A DNA stretch of 64,000 bases. Origin: Streptomyces litmocidini. Its GTDB lineage: Bacteria > Actinomycetota > Actinomycetes > Streptomycetales > Streptomycetaceae. Shown here one piece after another: positions 48,445 through 56,666 of this stretch; the first letter of the stretch is position 1, and each line of letters starts with the position of its first letter. A program made the translations under genes and the position numbers. The stretch spans positions 248,001 through 312,000 of the forward strand of contig NZ_BMTQ01000006.1 in the NCBI RefSeq assembly GCF_014649755.1, read 5' to 3'. The notes below the pieces were generated by a model. It had not been told where the DNA came from. It was given only the letters and a program-made list of their open reading frames with translations, and ran no database searches.

Positions 48445-50354
48445 ACGGGGTCTTCCTCCTGTGCATCGGTCTGTACGACGGCGAGCAGGGCACCGACCTC
48501 GACCTGGCGGCCGGGGACGGCGTGGAGCGCGGTGAGCGTGCCGGAGGCGGGTGCGGAGACGCGGTGCTCCATCTTCATGGCCTCCAGCCAGAGCAGGGGC
48601 TGCCCGGCGGCCACCCGGTCGCCGACGGCGAGGCCGTCCGCGACCCGGACGACGGTGCCGGGCATGGGGGCGAGCAGGGAGCCGGGTTCCCGCAGGTCGT
48701 CCGGGTCGGTGAAGCGGGGACGGGCGGTGAGGCGGTGGCGGCCGGCATGGACGGCGTCCTCGTAGGCCGTGACCTCGAAGGTCCTGGCCACGCCCGCCAC
48801 TTCGAGCCGTACGGCGTCCGGGCCCGCCGACACCACCCGTACGCCCTCCGGGGACACCACCTCGTAGCCGCCGCCCCGGGCCGGCCGGTAGCGGACCTCG
48901 TGGTCGCCGTACGTCCTCGTCTCCTCCTGCGAGCGGACGTTGCGCCAGCCGCCGCCGAAGCGGCCCTCCCGGGAGGCGGCCGAGGCCAGCGCGGCGGCCA
49001 CGGCCGCGTGCTCCCCGCCCGGCGGGGGCGCGGTCAGGGCGTCGAGGTTCCGCTCGTAGAAACCGGTGTCGAGGGCGGCCGGATCAGCGTACTCCGGGTG
49101 GCGGAGGGACGCCACGAGCAGGTCGCGGTTGGTGACGGGGCCGTGCACACGGGCCCGTTCCAGGGCGTGGGCGAGCTTCCGGAGCGCCTGTTCCCGGGTC
49201 GGGGCGTGGGCGATCACCTTGGCGAGCATCGGGTCGTAGTGGACGCCGATCGTGTCCCCGGAGACGTAACCGGTGTCGACGCGCACGCCGCCGGGGACGT
49301 CGAAGCGGTGCAGGACGCCCGTCTGCGGGGCCCACCCCTTCGCCGGGTCCTCGGCGTAGAGCCGGGCCTCGACGGCGTGGCCGCGCGGGGCCGGCGGCTC
49401 GGCGGGCAGGGCGCGGCCCTCGGCGACGGCGAGCTGGAGGGCGACGAGGTCGACGCCGTACACCTCCTCGGTGACCGGGTGCTCGACCTGGAGGCGGGTG
49501 TTCATCTCCAGGAAGTGCGCCTGGGGGGTCCCCCCCGCTCGAGCGGGGCCGAACGCTCGGGGGGCGTCGGCGACCAGGAACTCGACCGTGCCCGCGCCGA
49601 CGTAGCCCACGGCCTTGGCCGCCCGTACGGCGGTGTCGAGGAGGGAGGCCTCCAGGGCGGCGGGCAGGCCGGGCGCCGGGGCCTCCTCCACGACCTTCTG
49701 GTGGCGGCGCTGGAGGGAGCAGTCGCGGGTGCCGAGCGCCCAGACGGTGCCGTGGGCGTCGCAGAGGAGCTGCACCTCGACGTGCCGGCCGTTCTCCACG
49801 TACGGCTCGACGAACACCTCGCCGTCCCCGAAGGCGCTCGCCGCCTCCGCCGACGCGGCCCGCAACTCCTCTTCCAGCTGGTCCAGTTCGCGTACGATCC
49901 GCATGCCCCGGCCGCCGCCGCCCGCCGCCGCCTTCACCAGGACGGGCAGGTCGGCCTCCGTCACCTCGCCCAGGGGCTCGATGCCCAGGAGCTCCTTCGC
50001 GCGGGTCTTCGACGCCATCGCCTCGATCGCCTCGGGCGGCGGCCCGATCCACACCAGGCCCGCGTCGGTGACCGCCCGCGCGAAGTCGGCGTTCTCGGAG
50101 AGGAAGCCGTAGCCGGGGTGGACGGCGTCGGCGCCCGCCGCGAGCGCCGCCGCGACCACCAGATCGCCGCGCAGGTACGTCTCCGAGGGCGCGGCCCCCG
50201 GCAGGCGCACCGCCGCGTCGGCCTCCCTCACGTGCAGGGCGTCGGCGTCCGCGTCGGAGTACACGGCGACGGTGGAGATGCCCAGGTCACGACAGGTGCG
50301 GAAGACCCGGCAGGCGATCTCGCCCCGGTTCGCGACCAGTACGGTCGAAATCAT
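48441..50354 (-). CDS. Acyl-CoA carboxylase alpha subunit (biotin carboxylase + BCCP), 637 aa
   Basis: Biotin carboxylase domain: VLVANRGEIACRVFRTC, GYGFLSENADFA, ATP-grasp loop KAAAGGGGRGMR, substrate-binding EMNTRLQVEHPVTE. Its C-terminal BCCP carries the biotinyl lysine in LEAMKMEHRVSAPASG. It carboxylates biotin for the partner carboxyltransferase (gene 50362). The stretch between DAPRAF and HFLEMNT contains an in-frame insert of about 15 residues encoded by a palindromic interspersed element (49521-49566). Members: 3-methylcrotonyl-, geranyl- or propionyl-CoA carboxylases; the AtuA neighbour favours a geranyl/methylcrotonyl-type substrate. Confidence 0.94.
   Translation of the reverse strand: MISTVLVANRGEIACRVFRTCRDLGISTVAVYSDADADALHVREADAAVRLPGAAPSETYLRGDLVVAAALAAGADAVHPGYGFLSENADFARAVTDAGLVWIGPPPEAIEAMASKTRAKELLGIEPLGEVTEADLPVLVKAAAGGGGRGMRIVRELDQLEEELRAASAEAASAFGDGEVFVEPYVENGRHVEVQLLCDAHGTVWALGTRDCSLQRRHQKVVEEAPAPGLPAALEASLLDTAVRAAKAVGYVGAGTVEFLVADAPRAFGPARAGGTPQAHFLEMNTRLQVEHPVTEEVYGVDLVALQLAVAEGRALPAEPPAPRGHAVEARLYAEDPAKGWAPQTGVLHRFDVPGGVRVDTGYVSGDTIGVHYDPMLAKVIAHAPTREQALRKLAHALERARVHGPVTNRDLLVASLRHPEYADPAALDTGFYERNLDALTAPPPGGEHAAVAAALASAASREGRFGGGWRNVRSQEETRTYGDHEVRYRPARGGGYEVVSPEGVRVVSAGPDAVRLEVAGVARTFEVTAYEDAVHAGRHRLTARPRFTDPDDLREPGSLLAPMPGTVVRVADGLAVGDRVAAGQPLLWLEAMKMEHRVSAPASGTLTALHAVPGRQVEVGALLAVVQTDAQEEDPV
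49521..49566. repeat. Streptomyces-type palindromic interspersed element, inserted in frame in the carboxylase gene
   Basis: Contains GGGGGGTCCCCCC followed by GCTCGAGCGGGGCC and GAACGCTCGGGGG, a small repeat resembling palindromic elements common in Streptomyces intergenic DNA (from memory). It encodes about 15 extra residues (PRAFGPARAGGTPQA-like) within the biotin carboxylase. Confidence 0.6.
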
Positions 50355-50361
50355 CAGTGCC

Positions 50362-51960
50362 TCACATTCGGAAGACGCCGAAGCCGCCGCGCGCGCCCTC
50401 GACCGGTGCCGTGTGGATCGCGGAGAGGCACAGCCCGAGGACCGTGCGGGTGTCGCGGGGGTCGATGACCCCGTCGTCGTAGAGCCGCCCGGAGAGGAAC
50501 ATCGGCAGCGACTCGGACTCGATCTGCGCCTCGACGAGGGCGCGCAGCCCGGCGTCGGCCTCGTCGTCGTACGGCTGCCCCTTCGCGGCGGCGGAGGCCC
50601 GGGCCACGATCGAGAGGACTCCGGCGAGCTGCTGCGGACCCATGACGGCGGACTTCGCGCTCGGCCAGGCGAAGAGGAAGCGCGGGTCGTAGGCCCGGCC
50701 GCACATGCCGTAGTGCCCGGCGCCGTACGAGGCCCCCATGAGGACGGAGAGGTGGGGGACCTTCGAGTTCGACACCGCGTTGATCATCATGGCGCCGTGC
50801 TTGATGATGCCGCCCTGCTCGTACTCCTTGCCGACCATGTAGCCGGTGGTGTTGTGGAGGAAGACGAGCGGGATGTCGCGCTGGTTGGCGAGCTGGATGA
50901 ACTGCGCGGCCTTCTGCGACTCGGCCGAGAAGAGGACGCCCTGCGCGTTGGCGATCACGCCCACCGGGTAGCCGTGCAGACGGGCCCAGCCGGTGGTGAG
51001 GGAGGGCCCGTACAGCGGCTTGAACTCGTCGAAGTCCGAGCCGTCGACGATCCGGGCGATCACCTCGCGCGGGTCGAACGGCGTCTTCAGGTCGCCGGGG
51101 ACGATCCCGAGCAGCTCCTCCGGGTCGTACTTCGGGGGTTCGGCCGGTCCGGGGTCCTCGTGGTGCTTGCGGTGGTTGAGGCGGGCGACGATCCGGCGGG
51201 CCTGGCGGATCGCGTCGGCCTCGTCGACGGCGTAGTGGTCGGCGAGGCCGCTCGTGCGCGCGTGCATCTCGGCCCCGCCGAGCGACTCGTCGTCGCTCTC
51301 CTCGCCCGTCGCCATCTTCACCAGCGGCGGCCCGCCGAGGAACACCTTCGACCGCTTCCCGATCATCACGGCGTGGTCGGACATGCCGGGGACGTACGCG
51401 CCGCCCGCCGTCGAGTTCCCGAAGACGACGGCGACGGTCGGGATGCCGGCGGCGGAGAGGCGGGTGAGGTCGCGGAAGAGCGCCCCGCCCGGAATGAAGA
51501 TCTCCTTCTGGGAGGGCAGGTCGGCGCCGCCGGACTCGACGAGCGAGACGACGGGCAGCCGGTTGGCGTAAGCGATCTCGTTGGCCCGCAGGGCCTTCTT
51601 CAGCGTCCACGGGTTGGAGGCGCCGCCGCGCACGGTCGGGTCGTTGGCGGTGATCAGGCACTCCACGCCCTCGACGACCCCGATGCCGGTGACGAGCGAG
51701 GCGCCCACGGTGTAGTCGCTGCCCCAGGCGGCGAGCGGCGACAGCTCCAGGAAGGGGCTGTCGGGGTCGACGAGCAGCTCGATCCGCTCCCGGGCGAGGA
51801 GCTTGCCGCGCTTCCTGTGGCGGGCGGTGTACTTCTCGCCGCCCCCGGCGAGGGCCTTGGCGTGCTCGGCGTCGAGGGCGGCGAGCTTGTCGAGCATGGC
51901 GGCGCGGTGGGCCGCGTAGTCCGGTCCGCCGGTGTCGAGGGCGGAGGCGAGGACGGTCAC
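50362..51960 (-). CDS. Acyl-CoA carboxylase beta subunit (carboxyltransferase), 532 aa
   Basis: A two-domain (crotonase-fold) carboxyltransferase: LVTGIGVVEGVECLITANDPTVRGGASNPWTLKK, ESGGADLPSQKEIFIPGG, VVFGNSTAGGAYVPGMSDH, NTTGYMVGKEYEQGGIIKHGAMM and GASYGAGHYGMCGRAYDPRFLF. The G-S/A oxyanion loops are intact. It transfers CO2 from biotin to the acyl-CoA. GTG 51960 overlaps the stop of AtuA by four bases; the alpha subunit begins seven bases after this stop. With its alpha partner it belongs to the methylcrotonyl/geranyl-CoA carboxylase group; substrate unproven. Confidence 0.94.
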   Translation of the reverse strand: MTVLASALDTGGPDYAAHRAAMLDKLAALDAEHAKALAGGGEKYTARHRKRGKLLARERIELLVDPDSPFLELSPLAAWGSDYTVGASLVTGIGVVEGVECLITANDPTVRGGASNPWTLKKALRANEIAYANRLPVVSLVESGGADLPSQKEIFIPGGALFRDLTRLSAAGIPTVAVVFGNSTAGGAYVPGMSDHAVMIGKRSKVFLGGPPLVKMATGEESDDESLGGAEMHARTSGLADHYAVDEADAIRQARRIVARLNHRKHHEDPGPAEPPKYDPEELLGIVPGDLKTPFDPREVIARIVDGSDFDEFKPLYGPSLTTGWARLHGYPVGVIANAQGVLFSAESQKAAQFIQLANQRDIPLVFLHNTTGYMVGKEYEQGGIIKHGAMMINAVSNSKVPHLSVLMGASYGAGHYGMCGRAYDPRFLFAWPSAKSAVMGPQQLAGVLSIVARASAAAKGQPYDDEADAGLRALVEAQIESESLPMFLSGRLYDDGVIDPRDTRTVLGLCLSAIHTAPVEGARGGFGVFRM

Positions 51961-53801
51961 GGGGTTTCCTCCGGGTGCTCGGGCAGGAGGTCGGTGGGGA
52001 GGCCGGGCGAGGCGTCGGACAGGAGCGCGGCCGGGACGTCGGACGAGGTGCCGGTCAGGAGCGCGGCCGGGACGTCGGACGACGCGTCGGACAGGAGCGC
52101 GGCCGGGACGTCGGACGACGCGTCGGACAGGAGCGCGGCCGGGACGTCCACGTGGCGGGAGCGGAGCCATTCGCCGAGGGCCTTGGCCTGGGGGTCGAAG
52201 CGGGCCTGGGAGGCGACGCCCTCGCCGAGGATCCCGGCGACGGTGAAGTTGAGGGCGCGGAGGTTCGGGAGGAGGTGCCGGGTGACGGTCAGTCCGGCGG
52301 TCTCCGGGAGGAGTTGCCCGAACCTCTCCACGGTCAGGGCGTGAACGAGCCAGCGCCACTCCTCGTCCGTACGGACCCAGACGCCGACGTTCGCGTCACC
52401 GCCCTTGTCTCCGCTGCGGGCCCCCGCGATCCGGCCGAGGGGCGCCCTCCGGGTGGGGCCCTCGGGGAGGGGCGGCGGAAGGTCCGGGTCGGGTACGGGT
52501 TCCAGTTCCCGGGTCCCCGGGGGTGCGGGGACCTCCCGGCGGGTCCCGTCGGGGAGCACGGCCGTGTGCGGGACCTCGGCGGCCGGCACGTACGCGGTCT
52601 CGAAGACCCCGTAGGGGGCGCCCTTGCCGGGCGGGGCGGTGACGTGGAAGCCGGGGTAGCTCGCGAGGGCCAGTTCGACGGCGGCGCCGGTGACGGCACG
52701 GCCGACCCTGTCGGGGTCCCGGTCGCGGACCACGAGGCGGAGCAGGGCGCTCGCCGTCTCCTCGGTGGGGGCGTCGGGGCGGTCGGTGCGGACCAGTTCC
52801 CAGCGGACCTCGGCGGGCGAGTTCTTCACCAGCGCGTCGTGGAGCTGCTCCCGGAGGAGGGCCGCCTTGGCCTCGATGTCGAGGCCGGTGAGGACGAAGA
52901 CGACCTCGTTGCGGAAGCCTCCGAGCCTGCTGAGCCCCACCTTGAGCGTCGGGGGCGGGGCCTCCCCCCGCACGCCCGAGATCCGGACCCGGTCGGGGCC
53001 CTCCTGGGTGAGCCGGACGGTGTCGAGCCGGGCCGTCGCGTCGGGGCCGGGGTAGCGGGCGCCGGCCGTCTCGTAGAGGAGCTGGGCGGTGACCGTGCCG
53101 GTGTCGACGAGGCCGCCGGTGCCGGGGTGCTTGGTGACCACCGCGCTGCCGTCGGCGTGGAGTTCGGCGACCGGGAAGCCGGGGCGGCGCACGTCGTGGC
53201 CCCGGAAGAAGGCGTAGTTGCCGCCGGTGGCCTGGGTGCCGCACTCCAGGACGTGCCCGGCGACGACCGCGCCCGCCAGCTCGTCGTACGCCTCCGGGCC
53301 CCAGCCGAAGTGCCACTGCGCGGGCCCGGTGACGAGGGCCGCGTCGGTGACGCGGCCGGTGACGACGACGTCGGCTCCGGCGGCCAGGCAGGCGGCGATG
53401 CCGGCGCCGCCGAGGTAGGCGTTGGCGGTCAGCGCGCCCGGTCGCGGCGGCAGCAGGTCGCCCTCGACGTGGGCGACGCGGGTGGGCAGGCCGAGCTTCG
53501 CGGCGAGGGCGCGCAGGGCGTCGGCGAGACCGGCCGGGTTGAGGCCGCCCGCGTTGGCGACGATCCGGACCCCGCGCTCGTGGGCGAGGCCGAGGCCCTC
53601 CTCCATCTGGCGCAGGAAGGTCTTCGCGTAGCCGGCGGACGGGTCCTTGAGCTGGTCGCGGCCGAGGATGAGCATGGTCAGCTCGGCGAGGTAGTCGCCG
53701 GTGAGGACGTCGAGTCCGCCGCCGGTGAGCATCTCGCGGACGGCGTCGAAGCGGTCGCCGTAGAAGCCGGAGGCGTTCCCGACGCGGAGGACGTTCGTCA
53801 T
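51957..53801 (-). CDS. AtuA-family (acyclic terpene utilisation-like) protein, 614 aa
   Basis: DUF1446/AtuA domain (residues 1 to about 440: VLRVGNASGFYGDRFDAVREML, VANAGGLNPAGLADALRAL, VVTGRVTDAALV, LECGTQATGGNYAFF) and a second AtuA-like C-terminal part (GRIAGARSGDKGGDANVGVWVRT). In Pseudomonas the AtuA protein belongs to the geranyl-CoA catabolism operon, but its reaction is unknown. The last 60 residues are four DVPAALLSDASS-type repeats. ATG 53801 overlaps the preceding stop by four bases. Context (carboxylase, ACAD, TIGR03084) fits a branched-acid or terpenoid CoA pathway. Confidence 0.9.
   Translation of the reverse strand: MTNVLRVGNASGFYGDRFDAVREMLTGGGLDVLTGDYLAELTMLILGRDQLKDPSAGYAKTFLRQMEEGLGLAHERGVRIVANAGGLNPAGLADALRALAAKLGLPTRVAHVEGDLLPPRPGALTANAYLGGAGIAACLAAGADVVVTGRVTDAALVTGPAQWHFGWGPEAYDELAGAVVAGHVLECGTQATGGNYAFFRGHDVRRPGFPVAELHADGSAVVTKHPGTGGLVDTGTVTAQLLYETAGARYPGPDATARLDTVRLTQEGPDRVRISGVRGEAPPPTLKVGLSRLGGFRNEVVFVLTGLDIEAKAALLREQLHDALVKNSPAEVRWELVRTDRPDAPTEETASALLRLVVRDRDPDRVGRAVTGAAVELALASYPGFHVTAPPGKGAPYGVFETAYVPAAEVPHTAVLPDGTRREVPAPPGTRELEPVPDPDLPPPLPEGPTRRAPLGRIAGARSGDKGGDANVGVWVRTDEEWRWLVHALTVERFGQLLPETAGLTVTRHLLPNLRALNFTVAGILGEGVASQARFDPQAKALGEWLRSRHVDVPAALLSDASSDVPAALLSDASSDVPAALLTGTSSDVPAALLSDASPGLPTDLLPEHPEETP
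51985..52152. repeat. 36-bp minisatellite in the AtuA 3' end
   Basis: Units at 52021, 52057, 52093 and a partial at 52129, plus a degenerate one at 51985, with sequence AGGAGCGCGGCCGGGACGTC at each head; each encodes one DVPAALLSDASS unit. The 52057 and 52093 units are identical. Confidence 0.9.
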
Positions 53802-54607
53802 GCGGTCCCCTCGGCGGCGGGAGTTCCGTGCGGCGCGCGGCCGCCGCCCGCCGGGCCGGCGAAGGCCTGGGCGATGGCCAGCCACCGTTCGGCGTCCTCG
53901 CCCTCGGCGACCAGGGCGGTGTCGTCGCGGTGGAGGCGCTGGGTGACGAGCAGGCAGAAGTCGAGGGCGGGGCCGGTGACCCGCTGGGCGGCGTCCTCGG
54001 GACCGTACGTCCACGACGTGCCGTCCGGTGCCTCCAGTTCGACGCGGAACGGCTCGGCGGGCGCCGGGAGGCCCCGCACCAGGAAGGCGTAGTCGCGGGC
54101 CCGGTGACCGATCCAGGCGACGTGCCGGAGCCGGGCCGTGGGCACCCGGGCCGCGCCGAGGGCGTCGGCGACGTCCTGGCCGTGCGCCCAGGTCTCCATC
54201 AGCCGGGCGGTGGCCATGGCGGAGGCGCTCATCGGCGGCCCGTACCAGGGGAACCTGGCCCCGGGCGGGACCGCGCGCAGGGCCTCCTGGAGCCGTTCGC
54301 GGCCGGTGCGCCAGCGGGCCAGGAGCTCGGCGGGCAGCAGCTTCGCGCCCTCCTCCGCGCCCTCGTCGACGAAGCGGTCGGGGGCGGCGAGGGCCTTCTG
54401 GGTCTCGGCGGCGAAGGCGTCGGCGTCGGTGGCGGCGAGGAGGGCGGCCCGGTCGGTCCAGGCGAGGTGGGCGATCTGGTGGGCGATCGTCCAGCCGGGG
54501 GCGGGGGTGGGGGCGGCCCACCCCTCCTCGCTCAACTCTCCGACGAGACGGTCGAGTTCTTCGCTCTCGTCGCGCAGGTCGTCGAGGACGACGGCGGGGT
54601 CGGACAC
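53798..54607 (-). CDS. TIGR03084-family DinB/MDMPI-fold protein, 269 aa
   Basis: Matches the TIGR03084 family: LRDESEELDRLVGELSEEGW, PAPGWTIAHQIAHLAWTDRAAL and ETWAHGQDVADALGA. The His residues in HQIAH, HL and ETWAHGQD form the divalent metal site of the DinB fold. In actinobacteria this gene family regularly sits with AtuA and carboxylase genes, as here (first gene of the operon). A thiol (mycothiol) dependent isomerase or transferase role is a family expectation only. Operator 54669-54704 lies 62 bp upstream. Confidence 0.88.
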   Translation of the reverse strand: MSDPAVVLDDLRDESEELDRLVGELSEEGWAAPTPAPGWTIAHQIAHLAWTDRAALLAATDADAFAAETQKALAAPDRFVDEGAEEGAKLLPAELLARWRTGRERLQEALRAVPPGARFPWYGPPMSASAMATARLMETWAHGQDVADALGAARVPTARLRHVAWIGHRARDYAFLVRGLPAPAEPFRVELEAPDGTSWTYGPEDAAQRVTGPALDFCLLVTQRLHRDDTALVAEGEDAERWLAIAQAFAGPAGGGRAPHGTPAAEGTA

Positions 54608-54668
54608 GGTGCGCTCCCCTCGGGGGACGGGCGGTCACGGGCCTTCGCGGAGGAGCATGCCAGCGGGA

Positions 54669-54704
54669 CCAGAAACAATCAAGCGTGCTTGCTTTAGTTT
54701 CTGG
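54669..54704. promoter_or_regulatory. AATCAAGCGTGC operator, carboxylase operon
   Basis: Core AATCAAGCGTGCTTGCTT (CAAGC-GT-GCTTG), flanked by a perfect outer inverted repeat CCAGAAAC (54669-54676)/GTTTCTGG (54697-54704). The 16-base left half also occurs at 47015. It probably binds the TetR protein of 44024-44632. Confidence 0.7.
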
Positions 54705-54787
54705 ACCTCCTCGCGCGCGACGGGCGGCGTCCCTTGCCGGGCCCCGCCGCGGGCGCGCCCCGGGCACCCCGGGGCCCGCCTTTCGGA

Positions 54788-55249
54788 TCAGGCCGGGTCC
54801 GCGGGGCCCGATCCGGGAGACGGGCCCCGGCGACCGCTCCCCCTCCGCAGGAGGGAGGCCAGGGCCGTGACGGCGACGACGAGGAGCAGGGAGTGCGGCG
54901 GGAGGAGGGCGCCCGGGGCGTCGTCGATCACGTCGACGCCGTTCCCGACGGCCGCGATCCAGGCGATCTCCCCCACCAGCACCATCGCCCCGACCCGCCG
55001 CTCCCCCGCGACGAGCATCCCGGTCCACAGGACCGGGGGCATGACGAGGAAGGCGTTGACGAGGGCCGCGGTGAACGCCTGGTCCGCCGAGTACCCGGGC
55101 CCGTCCCCGAGCGCCGAGGCCGCCTGGCCGGCGAACGACAGATAGAGCGTGTCGGACAGGACCAGGTGCGATGCGGCGACGCCGAGCGTCGAGACGATCA
55201 GCGCCTTGAGGAGGCGGGGGACGAGGGCGGTGGGTGCGGACGGTGCCAT
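54788..55249 (-). CDS. Integral membrane protein, 153 aa
   Basis: Four hydrophobic helices (LLKALIVSTLGVAASHLVL, FTAALVNAFLVMPPVLWTGML, GAMVLVGEIAWIAAVGNGV, LLLVVAVTALASLL) and a C-terminal basic/Pro-rich tail. Function unknown. The ATG at 55249 is nine bases from a TATAGT -10 element, so the mRNA is nearly leaderless. Three GTATAC-type boxes spaced by 13 bp overlap the promoter, implying tight control by an unlinked dimeric repressor. Confidence 0.65.
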   Translation of the reverse strand: MAPSAPTALVPRLLKALIVSTLGVAASHLVLSDTLYLSFAGQAASALGDGPGYSADQAFTAALVNAFLVMPPVLWTGMLVAGERRVGAMVLVGEIAWIAAVGNGVDVIDDAPGALLPPHSLLLVVAVTALASLLRRGSGRRGPSPGSGPADPA

Positions 55250-55257
55250 GGGCCCTG

Positions 55258-55290
55258 ACTATACGCTCCGTGTATACATCGCACGTATAC
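55258..55290 (-). promoter_or_regulatory. Promoter with three 13-bp-phased (C/G)TATAC boxes
   Basis: TATAC cores begin at 55260, 55273 and 55286 (CTATAC at 55259, GTATAC at 55272 and 55285), exact 13-bp period. The first overlaps the -10 TATAGT (minus strand, 55258-55263). The arrangement suggests cooperative binding by a TetR-like dimer. Confidence 0.6.
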
Positions 55291-55366
55291 TCCCCGTGCC
55301 GCCCACCGGCGGCGGAGTCCGGGCGGCCACCGGCGGCGCACCTCGGAGGGCCGACGGCGGCGGGCC

Positions 55367-56530
55367 TCAGACGCCCGCCGGGAAGACCGTCGCCGCGTAG
55401 GCCGCGGCCGCCGGGGCGGGCTGGAGGGCGGCGTGGGCGGCGATCGCGTGGATGTCGCGCCAGGCGCGCGCCAGATCGCCGCCCGCGACGAGGCCGCGGG
55501 CGCCGCCGGTGCGCACGAGGCGTTCCACCGCGCCGGTGAGGAGGTCGACGGCGAGGGCCGAGTCGCGCCGGTTGAGGGCGACGGCGGCCGGGCCCGGGGC
55601 CGGACCGTCGGCGCGGGCGGCGGCCGCCTCCAGGAGCAGGCGGGCCGCGTCGATCTCGGCGGAGCAGCGGGCCAGGGTCTGCTGGACCGCCGGGTCGTCG
55701 GTGAGCGGCCGCCCGTCGGGCAGGCGGCGCATGCCGACGAGCAGGGTCCAGGCCTCCAGGGCCCCGCGCGCCGCGCCGAGCGCGGGTGCGGCGAAGAGGA
55801 GCGCGGCGACCAGCTGGTACGGCACCCGGTGACAGGGGGCGGCGTCGGCGTCGGTGACGCCGGCCACCAGGGTCTCCCGGAGGAAGGTGCGGTGCTCGGG
55901 CACGAACACCCCGTCGACCGTGACGCTGTGGCTGCCGGTGGCGCGGAGCCCGACCGCGTCCCAGGTCTTCCGGATCCCGACCTGCCCGCACGGCACCGCG
56001 AGGATCCGGTACGCCGGGGCGCCGTCCCCCGAGTGGTCGAGGGAGGCGAGGAGGACCCAGTCGGCGTGCTCGATCCCGCTGGCGAAGGCCCACTCCCCCG
56101 ACAGGGTCCAGCCGCCGGGCACCCGGGCGAGCCGGCCGGCGGGGGGCACGATCGCCGCCGCGACGCGCACGTCGGGCGAGTCGCCCCACAGCTCGCGCTG
56201 CCCCTCGGCCGGCAGGTGCGCGGCGAGGCGGCCGTGGGCGGCGAGCAGCACCGCGCACCAGGCGGTGGAGGCGCAGGCCGTGCCGGTCTCGGCGACCGTG
56301 CCGAGCAGTTCGGCGAAGCCTCCGGCTCTGCCGCCCCAGCGACGGGGCACGAAGTGCCGGGCGAGGCCGGAGGCGGTCATCGCCTCGACGGCCTCGGGGT
56401 GGAGCAGGCCGTTCCGCTCCGCCTCCTCGGCGTGGCGCGCGGCGGCGGCCCGGAGCCGGCCCGCGGCGAGGGGTGCGGGAGAGAGGGAGGAGGGGGCGGC
56501 GAGGGAGATCGGGGCGTCGACGACAGTCAT
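55367..56530 (-). CDS. Acyl-CoA dehydrogenase-fold flavin monooxygenase (HsaA/DszC-like), 387 aa
   Basis: ACAD-fold two-component monooxygenase style: N-terminal MTVVDAPISLAAPSSLSPAP, GGWTLSGEWAFASGIEHADWVLLAS (the family WxFxSGxxHAxW-like motif), GLRATGSHSVTVDGVFVPEHRTF, C-terminal HAALQPAPAAAAYAATVFPAG. It lacks the catalytic glutamate arrangement of true acyl-CoA dehydrogenases as far as I can see. It uses reduced flavin supplied in trans. Adjacent, divergent TetR gene. In signalling loci, oxidative tailoring of butenolides or antibiotics is common; function is inference. Confidence 0.82.
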   Translation of the reverse strand: MTVVDAPISLAAPSSLSPAPLAAGRLRAAAARHAEEAERNGLLHPEAVEAMTASGLARHFVPRRWGGRAGGFAELLGTVAETGTACASTAWCAVLLAAHGRLAAHLPAEGQRELWGDSPDVRVAAAIVPPAGRLARVPGGWTLSGEWAFASGIEHADWVLLASLDHSGDGAPAYRILAVPCGQVGIRKTWDAVGLRATGSHSVTVDGVFVPEHRTFLRETLVAGVTDADAAPCHRVPYQLVAALLFAAPALGAARGALEAWTLLVGMRRLPDGRPLTDDPAVQQTLARCSAEIDAARLLLEAAAARADGPAPGPAAVALNRRDSALAVDLLTGAVERLVRTGGARGLVAGGDLARAWRDIHAIAAHAALQPAPAAAAYAATVFPAGV

Positions 56531-56578
56531 GACTCGTACTCCTTGAGTGGAGGTTCAGTGGTGGTACTGATGCGACTA

Positions 56579-56609
56579 GAAAAAGATTCTGCCTGGAAGG
56601 TATTTTCTG
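56579..56609. promoter_or_regulatory. ARE-like palindrome between monooxygenase and TetR genes
   Basis: AGAAAA (56579-56584) and TTTTCT (56604-56609) bracket TTC..GAA; in reverse, the right arm contains the half-site AAATACCTTC, close to the AATATACCTTC of the site at 59897. Located 49 bp upstream of the monooxygenase start (minus) and 58 bp upstream of the TetR GTG. Confidence 0.5.
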
Positions 56610-56666
56610 AGAGGCCGTCATGAGAGACATGGAGGGCCGCGACAGCGGAAGGGAGGCGGACGCCCG

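Noticed and set aside
54669..54704. KstR2-like steroid regulator box
   Set aside because: The CAAGC..GCTTG core is reminiscent, but no steroid-ring genes are nearby and a dedicated TetR gene with a second identical site is present.
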